Part shown: piece by piece, positions 43,742 to 53,372 of the stretch
Numbering within the stretch: the stretch's first letter is position 1
Layout of the letters: every line of letters begins with the position of its first letter
DNA from: Staphylococcus sp. NAM3COL9
Lineage (GTDB): Bacteria; Bacillota; Bacilli; Staphylococcales; Staphylococcaceae
DNA length: 64,000 bases
NCBI RefSeq assembly: GCF_001431205.1
Contig: NZ_LGPC01000014.1
Coordinates: forward strand, 259,674-323,673
Direction: 5' to 3'
Position numbers and translations under genes: made by a program
Notes under the pieces: generated by a model
What the model was told of the DNA's origin: nothing
The model's input: the letters and a program-made list of their open reading frames with translations, nothing else
The model's database searches: none

Positions 43742-44902
43742 TTATGGTGCCATGCCTTCTTTTCTTTCCACAGCGATACTGATAAACAAGAATACCAGAC
43801 CGATTGCAGTCAATATTGGGGCAATTAAGCTTAATGATGCTATCGGTAAGTTCGTCACGACGACACCACCAATAAAGGCGCCTAGTGCATTACCTAAATT
43901 AAATGCAGATTGGTTTAATGTACTTGCAAGCGTAGGTGCATCTTTAGAAATAATCGTACTTTTAAATTGTAATGATGGACTCATACTAAAGCCGATTAAA
44001 CCAAAGAAGAATATACCTGCTACCATAAAGAAACCATTCATTTGTATAAAGTATAATAGTAAGAAGTAAATGATAAAGATAGAAAAAATAATTTGTAATG
44101 CTTTATTTAAATTCCAATCCGCAAGTTTACCACCTACGACGTTACCTAATGTAACACCTACACCAAAAATAATTAATAAATATGAAATTAGATTTTCTTG
44201 AACATTTGATACATCAGTCAATACTGTAGAAATATAAGTGAAGTATGCAAACACACTACTGAAACCAAATAATGTCACAGCTAAAGTTAACCACAAACGT
44301 TTTTCTTTTAAAATTTGTAATTCTTTTTTCATTGATGATTTTATCGTTTCACGTTGCATAGGCACAAAAATAATAATACCTATAAGTGCTAATGTTCCTA
44401 TAATAGAAATAATGATAAACGTCATCGGCCATCCAAAGTTTTGACCTATTAATGTCCCAAATGGTACACCTAAAATATTACTTAAACTTAATCCCATAAA
44501 CATTAGCGCCATTGCACTTGCACGTTTCTCTGGCCGCACCATATTCGCAGCTAAAATAGAGCCTATACCAAAGAATGAACCATGAGCTAACGATGTAATA
44601 ATACGACTCGTCATCATAAATCCATAACTCGTACTAAATGAAGCAGCAAAATTCCCTAATATAAAAATACCCATTAGTGCGAGTAGTAAATATTTTCTAT
44701 TCCATTTAATTGTCAACATAACTATGATAGGTCCGCCGATTGCAACACCTAATGCATAGCCAGTTATAAGTTGTCCTGCCTGACTTACAGTTACGTCAAA
44801 ATCCCGTGCAATATTAGGTAATAACCCCATAATTACAAATTCTGTCATACCTATTGCAAACGCACCGATTGCAAGCATCCATATAGCAATTGGATATTTC
44901 AT
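43742..44902 (-). CDS. MFS transporter, DHA1 (AraJ/Bcr-like) type
   Basis: I start at ATG 44902 (MKYPIAIWMLAIGAFAIGMTEF) after GGAAGGGAG; upstream in-frame starts lack a ribosome site. 386 residues with 12 helices. The opening GMTEFVIMGLLPNIARDF is the hallmark of the AraJ/YdhP drug or arabinose efflux branch, with motif-A-like sequence GPIIVMLTIKWNRKYLL and motif-C-like MGLSLSNILGVPFGTLIG. It likely exports drugs or metabolites; substrate unknown. Confidence 0.88.
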   Translation of the reverse strand: MKYPIAIWMLAIGAFAIGMTEFVIMGLLPNIARDFDVTVSQAGQLITGYALGVAIGGPIIVMLTIKWNRKYLLLALMGIFILGNFAASFSTSYGFMMTSRIITSLAHGSFFGIGSILAANMVRPEKRASAMALMFMGLSLSNILGVPFGTLIGQNFGWPMTFIIISIIGTLALIGIIIFVPMQRETIKSSMKKELQILKEKRLWLTLAVTLFGFSSVFAYFTYISTVLTDVSNVQENLISYLLIIFGVGVTLGNVVGGKLADWNLNKALQIIFSIFIIYFLLLYFIQMNGFFMVAGIFFFGLIGFSMSPSLQFKSTIISKDAPTLASTLNQSAFNLGNALGAFIGGVVVTNLPIASLSLIAPILTAIGLVFLFISIAVERKEGMAP

Positions 44903-45075
44903 TTTGACTCCCTTCCAAATTCTTATTTTTTCACACATTTTGTGATTATACTAAAATTCAGTTACCAAAAACAAGGGTATTGCTTGATTTTCTTCTGTTT
45001 TTTAAATTAATTCGCTTACATTCAATTTAAGTGTATTCATTTAATGGATCGCTTTACATCATAATACGACTAAAA

Positions 45076-45160
45076 AAATAAAAAAGTTAGCAATCGTCAA
45101 ACGAAAGTTAAAAGTGCTTAGAACACTTAATCACCCTTCTTATGACAATAGCTAACTCGC
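45076..45160 (-). terminator. Complex terminator of the DUF456/MFS unit
   Basis: On the minus strand AGTTAGC (near 45155) pairs with GCTAACT followed by TTTTTTATT. An inner inverted repeat AAGTGTTCTAAGCACTT lies in the loop. Confidence 0.65.
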
Positions 45161-45165
45161 TAATT

Positions 45166-45654
45166 TTAATTAATTAGTAATGCATCAATAAAAAACCACA
45201 CTACCATGATAAACATGATAATTCCTTGCGCAACAGCACTCGCTAAAAACGCTACGATGGACCCAAAACTTGCTTTTAAAGCCTTTGGAAAGTTAGGTTC
45301 TTGTATCATTTCAACGATTAGTACCGCAATAAATGGAATAATAATGATTCCAAATGGTGGAAATACAAAGCAACCTACGATTACGCCAATGAGTGCCGCA
45401 TATTCGCTGAGCTTAGAACCACCAAATTTATTCACAAAATATTTGTTCATGATGAAATCGGCTACTAGAATAAACACGGTGAATAAAATCATTGATATAT
45501 AGAATATCCATGATAAATTACCATTATGAAATGCGAATTGATAAATTAAAAATCCTATCCATAATACAAGCACTGATGGAATAATAGGTTTAATTAAACC
45601 TACAAATGCTAAGATGAATGATGCGATAATTAATATCCATAAAATTATTGTCAT
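45166..45654 (-). CDS. DUF456 membrane protein
   Basis: 162 residues with five to six helices. The DUF456 pattern FVGLIKPIIPSVLVLWIGFLIY at the N-terminus and KFGGSKLSEYAALIGVIVG with FPPFGIIIIPFI are clear. Function unknown; members are related to glycine-zipper membrane proteins. It follows the MFS gene at 45661 after six bases and is probably cotranscribed with it. Confidence 0.87.
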   Translation of the reverse strand: MTIILWILIIASFILAFVGLIKPIIPSVLVLWIGFLIYQFAFHNGNLSWIFYISMILFTVFILVADFIMNKYFVNKFGGSKLSEYAALIGVIVGCFVFPPFGIIIIPFIAVLIVEMIQEPNFPKALKASFGSIVAFLASAVAQGIIMFIMVVWFFIDALLIN

Positions 45655-45660
45655 TTTTAT

Positions 45661-46869
45661 CTACTCCATACTTTCTTCTGTGAATTTTTGATCTTTCGTA
45701 AAGTATATTAATATCATACCTAAAAATATAGCTGTCGCTGATACGAAGAATACATTACCCAAACCTACCCAGTGACTCATAATTCCACCTAATAAATTCC
45801 CGCATAACTGACCTATCACCATCGCGTTAGCAAAAAGTGTAGAAGCGTATCCTGGAAAATCTGGTAAAATATCTTGGAAATAACTAATGCCTAAACCAAG
45901 TAATATTGCTAAGAAAATAGCTAAAAATACTTGGCCCACAAACATCATCACCAGACTTTCGAATATGCCGATACTAAAGTAAAACAGTCCACCAAACAGT
46001 CCGCCTAACATCAGTAAAAAACGCGTCGTTAGTTTCGCTGATAAAACACCTAACACAACCATAAATGGAACTTCTAAACCTGCACATAGACTGGCTAAAC
46101 CGCCTACATATCCTTCAGATTCATTCAAATATTTAGTCACGAACAATGGCATATTCAATGTATACATCCATTGTCCGATATGTAATAAAATAAAGGCTAA
46201 AAATGGAACTAATAATACCTTATCCTGTAACATGTTAGGGGCTTTCACCTCAACGTGAGTCACTTCAGTTGTGGTTTGTTTTGTTTTAATATCTTTAAAA
46301 AAGAATACCTGTAACATCAGTGTAAATAAAATAATGGTAACAGTTCCAATAAATAACCCTGCGTAACCATTTACATTTAATAATAAAGCGCCGATTAACG
46401 GACCAAATAAAAATCCAAATGAGAACATGGAACGCAATATGGCATTAGCAAACTTCGCTCTATCTCTTGAAGCTGAAGCATTGATAGACTCTCTAGCTGA
46501 AGCATACATTTGAGGCATTGCAGGCGCGAAAAACCCTTGAAAAACGGCATACATAACAATAAATATCCATATTTGATGAATATAGAAATAAATAGAAAAA
46601 CTGACAGCACCCATTAACAGTGCTGTAATAATTATGACTTTCCTATTTATATTGTGTGTATCAGAAAAGCGTGCAACAATCGTATTCATTATAAATTGAC
46701 TGATTGCTGCTAATGCTAATAACAGACCATATTGTGTAGAAGTCATACCCAAATCATTGGTCGCAAATAAAATGAGATAAGGTACAGTGATTGAAATTCC
46801 CATACCTAAAAGCATCATATTAACTACAAATAGTTTGTAGTTCTTAATATGTAATAAAGCACTAAACAT
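45661..46869 (-). CDS. MFS transporter, sugar-efflux (SET)-like
   Basis: 402 residues with 12 helices. The opening LHIKNYKLFVVNMMLLGMGISITVPYLILFATNDLGMT and GLLLALAAISQFIMNTIVARFSD resemble the sugar efflux transporter group (pieces shown only). It probably exports sugars or drugs; substrate unknown. GAATAGAGGTTTGTTAT precedes the ATG. It shares a transcript with the DUF456 gene and is next to a LysR regulator on the same strand, a possible controller. Confidence 0.82.
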   Translation of the reverse strand: MFSALLHIKNYKLFVVNMMLLGMGISITVPYLILFATNDLGMTSTQYGLLLALAAISQFIMNTIVARFSDTHNINRKVIIITALLMGAVSFSIYFYIHQIWIFIVMYAVFQGFFAPAMPQMYASARESINASASRDRAKFANAILRSMFSFGFLFGPLIGALLLNVNGYAGLFIGTVTIILFTLMLQVFFFKDIKTKQTTTEVTHVEVKAPNMLQDKVLLVPFLAFILLHIGQWMYTLNMPLFVTKYLNESEGYVGGLASLCAGLEVPFMVVLGVLSAKLTTRFLLMLGGLFGGLFYFSIGIFESLVMMFVGQVFLAIFLAILLGLGISYFQDILPDFPGYASTLFANAMVIGQLCGNLLGGIMSHWVGLGNVFFVSATAIFLGMILIYFTKDQKFTEESME

Positions 46870-46964
46870 ATAACAAACCTCTATTCTAATAAATTAGGTA
46901 TTAATTCTTGTATATCACTTAAATAAGCAATGTATAATTGTTTATGTATTAGCTCTCATTGATG

Positions 46965-47819
46965 TTATTCAACATATTCCATCATTAAATTAACAAATGA
47001 TTCTACTTGAGGCAATTGTAGCATGCTAGCATCGTAACTTAAAAATGTAGAGCGAATTAATGGTTTTTCATCTATATTTACACGTCTAAATTCAAACTGA
47101 TCACGGTCTAGATGCTTCATCATGATTTCAGGTAAAATTGTTACACCGACGCCATTTAACAACACTTCTTTACATGTAGCCACTTGATCAACAGTAATCA
47201 TAGCATGATAATCTTGACCTATTTGACTCCCATACCACTCTTTAATTTGATTAATATAAATTGGATCTGCTTGAAATTCAATAAAGGGCATTTTATCAAC
47301 ATCATCATAACGGTTCTTAGGATTAATAAAATAGTGTTCATCATTAAATAAATGGGTGTTACTTAAGTTCATCATTTTATTACCACGTATAATCATCACA
47401 TGATAATCTCTATGGTTTGCTTTAATTTGTTCACTCGAACCTACTTGAACTTGAATTTCTACATTAGGAAATTGGCGTGTAAATAAGTTTAATACTTGCG
47501 GTAATAAAGTTTGTCCGATTAATGAAGAACAGCCGATTGAAATCGTACCATTGACTTCGCCAATATGCGCTTGCATTTTATCTAAAAATAAGCGCTCTTT
47601 GTTCAGCATATCTCTTGCATGCTCTATAATCATAGAACCTTCTGTTGTGGTAATCAATTGTTTCTTAGTACGTATAAAAACATTTACACCAAAAGCATTT
47701 TCAATTGATTTTAAACGTTGTGTTACTGCAGGTTGTGAAATATATAATATTTCTGCTGCTTTCCTTAGTGTTCTTGTTTCATCTAAAGTGGTTAACAAGC
47801 GATAATCGTCAATCTTCAT
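46965..47819 (-). CDS. LysR-family transcriptional regulator
   Basis: 284 residues. The helix-turn-helix (about 15-40) reads TRTLRKAAEILYISQPAVTQRLKSIE, followed by FGVNVFIRTKKQLITTTEG, and then the usual periplasmic-binding-like effector domain. Effector unknown. ATAGGGGGATAAT precedes the ATG. Its 3' end lies 95 bases upstream of the SET-like transporter gene, so it may regulate or be cotranscribed with that gene. Confidence 0.9.
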   Translation of the reverse strand: MKIDDYRLLTTLDETRTLRKAAEILYISQPAVTQRLKSIENAFGVNVFIRTKKQLITTTEGSMIIEHARDMLNKERLFLDKMQAHIGEVNGTISIGCSSLIGQTLLPQVLNLFTRQFPNVEIQVQVGSSEQIKANHRDYHVMIIRGNKMMNLSNTHLFNDEHYFINPKNRYDDVDKMPFIEFQADPIYINQIKEWYGSQIGQDYHAMITVDQVATCKEVLLNGVGVTILPEIMMKHLDRDQFEFRRVNIDEKPLIRSTFLSYDASMLQLPQVESFVNLMMEYVE

Positions 47820-48033
47820 ATTATCCCCCTATATTTTAAAAGCACTTTTAATCACTTCATTTATTGATTATTATTCATTTTTACAAAACATTTCATATTA
47901 TAATTTCAATTTTAAAATGATATACCTTCTTTAACATTTATCATCTAGCAGTGTCACTATAACATGATTCACATAATACTCATACACCGATTCACAATCC
48001 CTGTATCATTCAATTATATAGGTACATATTAGT

Positions 48034-48768
48034 TTAATGTTCTGGCTCTGAGTCGCGCTGCGTTGAATGATTTTGGTTTTGATTGTCACTTTGTTGATTG
48101 TGGTTTTCACTTTTAATATGCTTACTTGGATGTTTATGGACTTGTGGATTGTACGGTTTATGTTTGTTCTGTTTATGTTTATGCTTTTGCTCATTATGCT
48201 TGGTTTTACCATGTAATGGTAGGTTTTGATTTTTTGATTTTTGTTTAATCTTGTAATAACAATACATAATTTTATCTTTCATAGTTGAAAAATCATCTTC
48301 AATTTTTATCATTAATTGATGTGCAATAATATATGCTTCATGATATTGCTTTTTAGTAATTTGTCCTTGATCTAAGGCACGCTGTAAATCGTCTTCATCT
48401 ACAAGTTCATATTCTCCATTTGGCAATACAAGTACGTCTAAACATAAATCTATTGTACGTGCGTTTCCTTTTTGTGTAACATTCTTAATATTTATATCAA
48501 AGTAATATTCTAATGGGTTGCCCTTGTCATCTAGCATCACTGTAATGCTATATCGTTTTTTTTCGGGCAAGATTTGTAGCCATTGATAGTTATCATCCGC
48601 AACAACAATATCTTGGCCCACCACTGTCACCTCTAATGGTTCGCGTACTTTTTTCATCGTCACTAAACCAATAATACCCTTGAACTTGTTGTTGTTTACT
48701 TTGACTTCTGTATACTCTTTGTCAATGATACGACGCCAGTGACGCTTATCAATATATTTTACTTTCAC
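48034..48768 (-). CDS. DUF402 protein with a long His/Asn/Gln/Lys-rich tail
   Basis: I start at GTG 48768 (MKVKYIDKRHWRRI): AAGGAG lies nine bases upstream, whereas TTG 48777 and GTG 48774 lie too close to it. 244 residues. The first 175 are a DUF402/FomD-like domain with YSITVMLDDKGNPLEYYFDINI, ARTIDLCLDVLVLPNGEYELVDEDDL and DQGQITKKQYHEA, which in relatives is a nucleoside-diphosphate phosphatase. The last 70 are low-complexity, for example HNEQKHKHKQNKHK and NHNQQSDNQNQNHS. The tail is absent in the usual family members and is probably disordered; metal or nucleic-acid contact is a guess. Confidence 0.8.
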   Translation of the reverse strand: MKVKYIDKRHWRRIIDKEYTEVKVNNNKFKGIIGLVTMKKVREPLEVTVVGQDIVVADDNYQWLQILPEKKRYSITVMLDDKGNPLEYYFDINIKNVTQKGNARTIDLCLDVLVLPNGEYELVDEDDLQRALDQGQITKKQYHEAYIIAHQLMIKIEDDFSTMKDKIMYCYYKIKQKSKNQNLPLHGKTKHNEQKHKHKQNKHKPYNPQVHKHPSKHIKSENHNQQSDNQNQNHSTQRDSEPEH

Positions 48769-48979
48769 TGTCACCAACTCCTTGTCATTATTATATAAAA
48801 CTGTTTACTTTATGTCATCTTATGGATTATACTGAACGTCTTCCATTTTGTATCACGAATTTAATTATTATTATTGTACTATATTTCATAGTGTAAAAGC
48901 GAAATTGACAATTATAATAAAGTTTGATAGATTTTATCTATATTTTTCTGAAAATTCTATAAATAAAGGAGATAGTAAC

Positions 48980-50092
48980 ATGGCAGTCATCCAAAGACCT
49001 TTTAGAGCGGATCATGTCGGCAGTTTATTAAGACCACAGCGCCTAAAAGATGCACGTAAAGATTATCAAAACGAAGTCATCGATGCACAAGCATTACGAG
49101 ACATCGAGGACGAAGAAATTGAGCACATCATAGAGAAACAACTGGAAGTAGGTTTACATAGTATCACTGATGGTGAATTTCGCAGAAGCTGGTGGCATTT
49201 TGATTTCTTAGAAAATTTAGATGGCGTCAAAGGCTATACTTCTGATCGTGGTTTAGTATTTGAAGGCGTTGAGACAAGAAATCATAATGTTAAAGTTGAA
49301 AGTAAAGTCGCTTTCAACCCAAACCATCCACATTTTGAACACTTCAAATTTTTGTATGACAAAGTTAACGGACGTGCAACAGCAAAAGTATCTATCCCAA
49401 GTCCAAATCAACTGTTCCATCCAAATATCTTAAATAAAGACATCTATCCAGATATCGAAGCTTATGCACACGATGTGGCCCAGGCCTATCGTGAAAGTTT
49501 ACTCGAATTTTATGAATTAGGCGCTCGTTACATTCAATTAGATGATGTTTATTGGGCTAACCTAACTTCTGGTTCTCAAAAAACACGTGGACGTGATCGT
49601 ACTGAAGCAGACAAAGAAGCAGCCCGTCAACTTGCATATCGCGTTGTAAATGAAGCAGTCCAAGATTTACCAGAAGACCTACTAATCACTACACATATTT
49701 GTCGTGGTAATTATCAATCTACTTGGGCAATTTCAGGTGGCTATGAGCCAGTCGCACCTTATTTATTCAAAGAAAATTTAGGTGGTTTTTTCTTAGAATA
49801 TGATGATAATCGTTCTGGTGATTTTGAGCCATTACGCTTCTTCCCTAAAGAAAATTCAGCAGCTGTATTAGGTCTTTTCACTTCAAAAACAGGAGACTTA
49901 GAAGATAAATCTGCTATCCTTGCACGTATTAAAGAAGCTCAACAATATGTTGATTTAGATCAAATTTGTTTAAGTCCACAATGTGGCTTTGCTTCAACAG
50001 AAGAAGGCAATAAATTGACCGAAGATGAGCAATGGAAAAAACTAGCTTACGTTGTAGAAATTGCAAACGAAGTCTTTGGAACAGCAAAATAA
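48980..50092 (+). CDS. MetE-like methionine synthase (YxjG/YxjH type, cobalamin-independent catalytic domain)
   Basis: I start at ATG 48980 (MAVIQRPFRADHVGSLLRP) after AAAGGAGAT. 370 residues, the length of the catalytic domain alone, without the N-terminal half of full MetE. Zinc ligands are visible as LITTHICRGN (His, Cys) and ICLSPQCGFAST (Cys); RYIQLDDVYW is the folate/substrate strand. In Bacillus such proteins transfer methyl groups to homocysteine from donors other than the usual folate. No S-box or T-box leader is visible upstream. Confidence 0.9.
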   Translation: MAVIQRPFRADHVGSLLRPQRLKDARKDYQNEVIDAQALRDIEDEEIEHIIEKQLEVGLHSITDGEFRRSWWHFDFLENLDGVKGYTSDRGLVFEGVETRNHNVKVESKVAFNPNHPHFEHFKFLYDKVNGRATAKVSIPSPNQLFHPNILNKDIYPDIEAYAHDVAQAYRESLLEFYELGARYIQLDDVYWANLTSGSQKTRGRDRTEADKEAARQLAYRVVNEAVQDLPEDLLITTHICRGNYQSTWAISGGYEPVAPYLFKENLGGFFLEYDDNRSGDFEPLRFFPKENSAAVLGLFTSKTGDLEDKSAILARIKEAQQYVDLDQICLSPQCGFASTEEGNKLTEDEQWKKLAYVVEIANEVFGTAK

Positions 50093-50119
50093 ACATACTT
50101 CACTGTATTAATATTAAAA

Positions 50120-50161
50120 TTGAGAGGCCTATCAGATTTTTAAATCTGACAGGCCTTTATT
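50120..50161. terminator. Terminator between MetE-like and convergent cupin gene
   Basis: AGGCCT-A-TCAGATTT pairs with AAATCTGA-C-AGGCCT, followed by TTATTG on the plus strand. Confidence 0.8.
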
Positions 50162-50191
50162 GATATCCGAATTTTTTAAATTAAAAAGCAA

Positions 50192-50692
50192 TTAATTTCT
50201 AGCTATATCATTTTCGGATAAAGCATAACACCCATGAATATCTTTTAAACTTGGAAATTGATTATTTAACCATTCTTTACTAAGTAGTTCAAAATGTTCA
50301 AATTCAAATGCAGGTTGGCACATACAACCAACAAGTGCGTAACCATTTTCACCTTCAATTGAAGAAGCGAAAATGGTTCCTTTTGGAACCACATATTGTA
50401 AAACATCACCTGCTACAAGGTCTTTGCCTATTGTCACACTTTGATAATGTCCATCTGGATGGATCATATGCACTGTTAGAGAATCTCCAGCGTGATAATA
50501 CCATATTTCATCAGCATCAATCCGATGAAAATGAGATATATTGTCATGTGTCAACAAGAAATAAATACTTGAATATGCTGCTCTTTCATTTAGATAATTT
50601 GAATTCGCTTTGATAACCTCTTTATAATAGCCACCTTCTGGATGGGGCTGTAAATCTAATTGGTTAAGCCAATACTGAATATTTTTGTCCAT
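50192..50692 (-). CDS. Cupin-fold protein, DUF985 family
   Basis: 166 residues. DUF985 motifs: LQPHPEGGYYKEVIKA, SIYFLLTHDNISHFHRIDADEIWYYH (His, Glu, His metal-type residues) and GDVLQYVVPKGTIFAS. Function unknown; related cupins bind sugars or metals. The ATG follows the yebC-type stop by one base and has only a weak ribosome site, so the two are likely coupled. Confidence 0.9.
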   Translation of the reverse strand: MDKNIQYWLNQLDLQPHPEGGYYKEVIKANSNYLNERAAYSSIYFLLTHDNISHFHRIDADEIWYYHAGDSLTVHMIHPDGHYQSVTIGKDLVAGDVLQYVVPKGTIFASSIEGENGYALVGCMCQPAFEFEHFELLSKEWLNNQFPSLKDIHGCYALSENDIARN

Positions 50693-50693
50693 A

Positions 50694-51410
50694 TTACTTT
50701 AAATCCACATTATGGAAAACGTTTTGAACATCTTCTAAATCTTCTAAAGCATCAACTAATGTTTCAAAAACATCTTGATCTTCTTCAGATAATTCGATAT
50801 CAGATTGTGGCAACATCTCAAATTCAGCGACCTTAAATTCTTCAACACCTGTTTCACGTAAAGCATCTTGAACTTGAGCAAATTGAGCTGGCTCAGCGTA
50901 AATAATAGTTAACCCATTTTCTTCGATGACGTCTCTCACATCGATATCTTTTTCCATCAACGCCTCTAACGTATCATCTGCTGATTTACCTTCAATACCA
51001 AACACAGCCGTATGATCAAACATATACGCAACTGAGCCAGAAACACCCATATTACCACCATTTTTACCAAAAGCTGCACGTACATCAGAAGCAGTTCTAT
51101 TCACATTTTCTGTTAATGCGTCTACGATAATCATTGAACCATTTGGTCCAAAACCTTCATATCTTAATTCAACGTAGTTTTCTTCACTTGCTCCCTTAGC
51201 CTTTTCTATCGCTCGATCAATAATATGATTCGGTACAGAATAAGTCTTAGCTCTTTCTAAGGTTAATCTTAGCGCCTGATTTGATTCCGGGTCTGGTTCC
51301 CCTGATTTAGCGGCTACATAAATTTCTTTACCGAATTTAGCATAAATCCGACTTGTATTTTTGTCCTTTTGAGCTTTTTTCTCTTTAATATTATTCCATT
51401 TACGTCCCAT
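50694..51410 (-). CDS. YebC/PmpR-family protein (YeeN type)
   Basis: 238 residues. [23 protein letters not shown], the block [43 protein letters not shown] and [15 protein letters not shown] place it in YebC family. The YeeN subgroup is a transcriptional regulator, while recent work on YebC relatives shows help for ribosomes stalled at proline stretches. Normal length and no oddity. First gene of a two-gene unit with the cupin. Confidence 0.93.
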   Translation of the reverse strand: MGRKWNNIKEKKAQKDKNTSRIYAKFGKEIYVAAKSGEPDPESNQALRLTLERAKTYSVPNHIIDRAIEKAKGASEENYVELRYEGFGPNGSMIIVDALTENVNRTASDVRAAFGKNGGNMGVSGSVAYMFDHTAVFGIEGKSADDTLEALMEKDIDVRDVIEENGLTIIYAEPAQFAQVQDALRETGVEEFKVAEFEMLPQSDIELSEEDQDVFETLVDALEDLEDVQNVFHNVDLK

Positions 51411-51531
51411 ACGTTCATCACACTTTCTCGAAAAATATTTTTATTAACATGATATATTATACAATAATTTCGCTCTATTACATAGAACCACGTATATAAA
51501 CAACAAATAACTGTACCTTATATTTTATATA

Positions 51532-51588
51532 ATAAATAAGACTAGTCATACACAATAGAATTTTATGTGTGCCACTAGTCTTTTAAAT
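51532..51588. terminator. Hairpin terminator between sarX and the yebC unit
   Basis: AAGACTAGT pairs with ACTAGTCTT (with an inner ACACA/TGTGT pair) and TTT follows on the plus strand; on the minus strand the stem is followed by ATTTATTAT. It lies about 50 bases after sarX. Confidence 0.75.
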
Positions 51589-51639
51589 CAACTTAAAATA
51601 TGAATCAATAAGGGACATTTCTTTACTTGATTCATAAAT

Positions 51640-51996
51640 TTATTCAGTATATGCTTCAATTTCATCTAATAATGCTTTGTAATGTGCTGCGTTTTTTTCG
51701 TTCATTAATAAATATACTTTACGTTCATCTTCTGTTGAACGTATCTTGCCCACTCTATCTTGATCAATCAAACGACGAATTGAAGCAAGCACTTTGGTTC
51801 TACTCAACTCCAATTCCACAGTAGCCATTTTTAAAAATGGCTGCATCAACATATGTTCTTCACTACAATTTTGCTGTATCAGTTCTAAAACTGCTACATC
51901 ATTTATTGTCAGTTTATATTTTTGTTCTATGTAATGCGTTAAACTTTTATATTTTTTATAAACATTTAAAAATTGAGCCTTTTTCTCTTCATTCAT
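51640..51996 (-). CDS. sarX: SarA-family regulator SarX
   Basis: I start at ATG 51996 (MNEEKKAQFLNVYKKYK) because GGAGG is ten bases upstream; a GTG three codons earlier overlaps it. 118 residues, one SarA winged-helix unit. YKSLTHYIEQKYKLTINDVAVLELI, LMQPFLKMATVELELSRTKVL and the wing KIRSTEDERKVYLLMN agree closely with remembered S. aureus SarX, which represses agr and, in S. epidermidis, activates biofilm genes. It is controlled by MgrA in S. aureus, and mgrA is in this window. Monocistronic. Confidence 0.88.
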   Translation of the reverse strand: MNEEKKAQFLNVYKKYKSLTHYIEQKYKLTINDVAVLELIQQNCSEEHMLMQPFLKMATVELELSRTKVLASIRRLIDQDRVGKIRSTEDERKVYLLMNEKNAAHYKALLDEIEAYTE

Positions 51997-52182
51997 TGCT
52001 ATCACACCTCCAAATGAAATTATGATGAATGTTTCTAATACCTACTAAAGTAACACTGTTTTATTTTTGTACTTTTCATTTCAATCAATACACTTTTTAT
52101 TAACTTAACTAAATTATAATAAACACTAATTAGATTACTCTTTTTAAATAGTGCCATCACTAAATATTCGCTGTATATAAAA

Positions 52183-52275
52183 GTACACCCTTAAAGTTTA
52201 ATACCAAAATCTACTTTAAGGGTGTTAACATGTTAAATAATTAACTATCAAAAACAAGTACTTTATTGATAGTAT
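52183..52275 (-). terminator. Two hairpins after the BI-1 gene
   Basis: ACTATCAA (52244) with TTGATAGT (52266), then ACACCCTTAAAGT (52185-52197) with ACTTTAAGGGTGT (52213-52225). On the minus strand the second stem is followed by ACTTTTATATAC. Together they likely end the BI-1 transcript. Confidence 0.65.
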
Positions 52276-52284
52276 TTTCACACT

Positions 52285-52944
52285 TTATTTTCTAAATTTA
52301 TTCGCTAGTCTTAAAACGTATTTTATAATGTGTAATAAGTTGATGAATAAATTAAAACCCATTTCTCTTGGTGAGTATTGTCCCCGTTTCATACGGTTAA
52401 AGTCATATAATGTGTAAAGAAGGAACAATAATAGACCTACCACAGTAATAATCGTGTGGAACAATGAATTTTGAATAAACATACCAATCAAGCTTGCAAC
52501 AATTAGCGCTACTAATGTTACAAATAAATATTTACCCATACTTGCGGCATTACCAATTACAAAAAAGCCTATAATACCGAACACCATAAACCCTGCAATG
52601 GCAAGAATCACATTTTTATAGAATACTTCAGGTCCTAAATTTTGCATATATGTCGTAAATGTTGCGAATGATAGCAATCCTATTACAATTGCATATATGT
52701 GAGAAATTACTAAACCATATTTACGAGCTCTGTTAAAAATAACAGTGATAAGAACTAAACCAAGTAATACGAATGATAAAGGTCTTCTCCATTCCAATGG
52801 CAAGTATTGTCCAAAGTAACAACCAATGCCAAAAATAATCCAGTAATAGACAAAAAAGAGCCATACTTTTCCATAGGCATGAGACTTAGACTTATCTTTA
52901 GACTGTTGTTTATGCTTATTTATATGTTGCGCTGTTTCAGCCAA
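52285..52944 (-). CDS. Bax inhibitor-1 (BI-1/YetJ-like) family membrane protein
   Basis: I start at TTG 52944 because AAGGAG is eight bases upstream; a GTG three codons earlier overlaps it. About 219 residues: a polar N-terminus (HINKHKQQSKDKSKSHA) and seven helices. The C-terminal LLFLLYTLYDFNRMKRGQYSPREMGFNLFINLLHII (shown only in part) has the conserved Asp residue of BI-1 pH-gated calcium leak channels. Function in staphylococci is unknown. Monocistronic. Confidence 0.85.
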   Translation of the reverse strand: MAETAQHINKHKQQSKDKSKSHAYGKVWLFFVYYWIIFGIGCYFGQYLPLEWRRPLSFVLLGLVLITVIFNRARKYGLVISHIYAIVIGLLSFATFTTYMQNLGPEVFYKNVILAIAGFMVFGIIGFFVIGNAASMGKYLFVTLVALIVASLIGMFIQNSLFHTIITVVGLLLFLLYTLYDFNRMKRGQYSPREMGFNLFINLLHIIKYVLRLANKFRK

Positions 52945-53197
52945 TTGATTCACTCCTTAACTATAAAAATAATATTTAAATACTTAAATATTATACTAAC
53001 ATTAATAACCTTTCAATCAACGTAATACTTTAACTTTCACTATTTCAAACAATACCAAACATAATTCTTATAATTTTCCAAAATATCTTTAGCTGAGTCT
53101 ATTTATTTATAATTATAATCAACTCAATTGTTACAAATACGAAAAAATTAAATACTTTTTTATCTCGTTAACGTCTTACAAACCGCATAATAGACGC

Positions 53198-53228
53198 TTT
53201 GAGGGACTTAGTCCTTTCTGCCCTCAAA
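53198..53228. other. Nested inverted repeat upstream of the LysM-CHAP gene
   Basis: TTTGAGGG (53198-53205) and CCCTCAAA (53221-53228) form a stem whose loop itself contains GGAC-TTA-GTCC. No T-run follows, so it is more likely an operator or a transcript structure than a terminator. The rest of 52945-53197 is AT-rich with no gene seen. Confidence 0.5.
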
Positions 53229-53238
53229 TGTTAATAAT

Positions 53239-53255
53239 ATTACATCTTTATAACA
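53239..53255 (-). promoter_or_regulatory. WalR box upstream of the LysM-CHAP hydrolase
   Basis: On the minus strand TGTTAT-AAAGA-TGTAAT matches the WalR consensus TGTWAH-N5-TGTWAH at every position. It lies about 120 bases before the start codon of a cell-wall hydrolase, the usual WalKR target class; the box works in either orientation. Confidence 0.7.
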
Positions 53256-53372
53256 ATACCCACAAAACAGCTGATTTTTGATAGTATGGAACGTGAATTT
53301 AGATTAAATAAACTATCGTATATATTTAAATATCTGTTTTTGGGATATATAAGAATTGAAGGAGGAGTTCTT

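Noticed and set aside
48006..48212. 68-codon frame overlapping the end of the DUF402 gene
   Set aside because: Its low complexity mirrors the repeat-rich tail of the real gene in another frame; it has no separate ribosome site.
48778..48979. S-box or T-box upstream of the MetE-like gene
   Set aside because: None of the conserved S-box or T-box sequence blocks and no terminator hairpin is present between promoter region and start.
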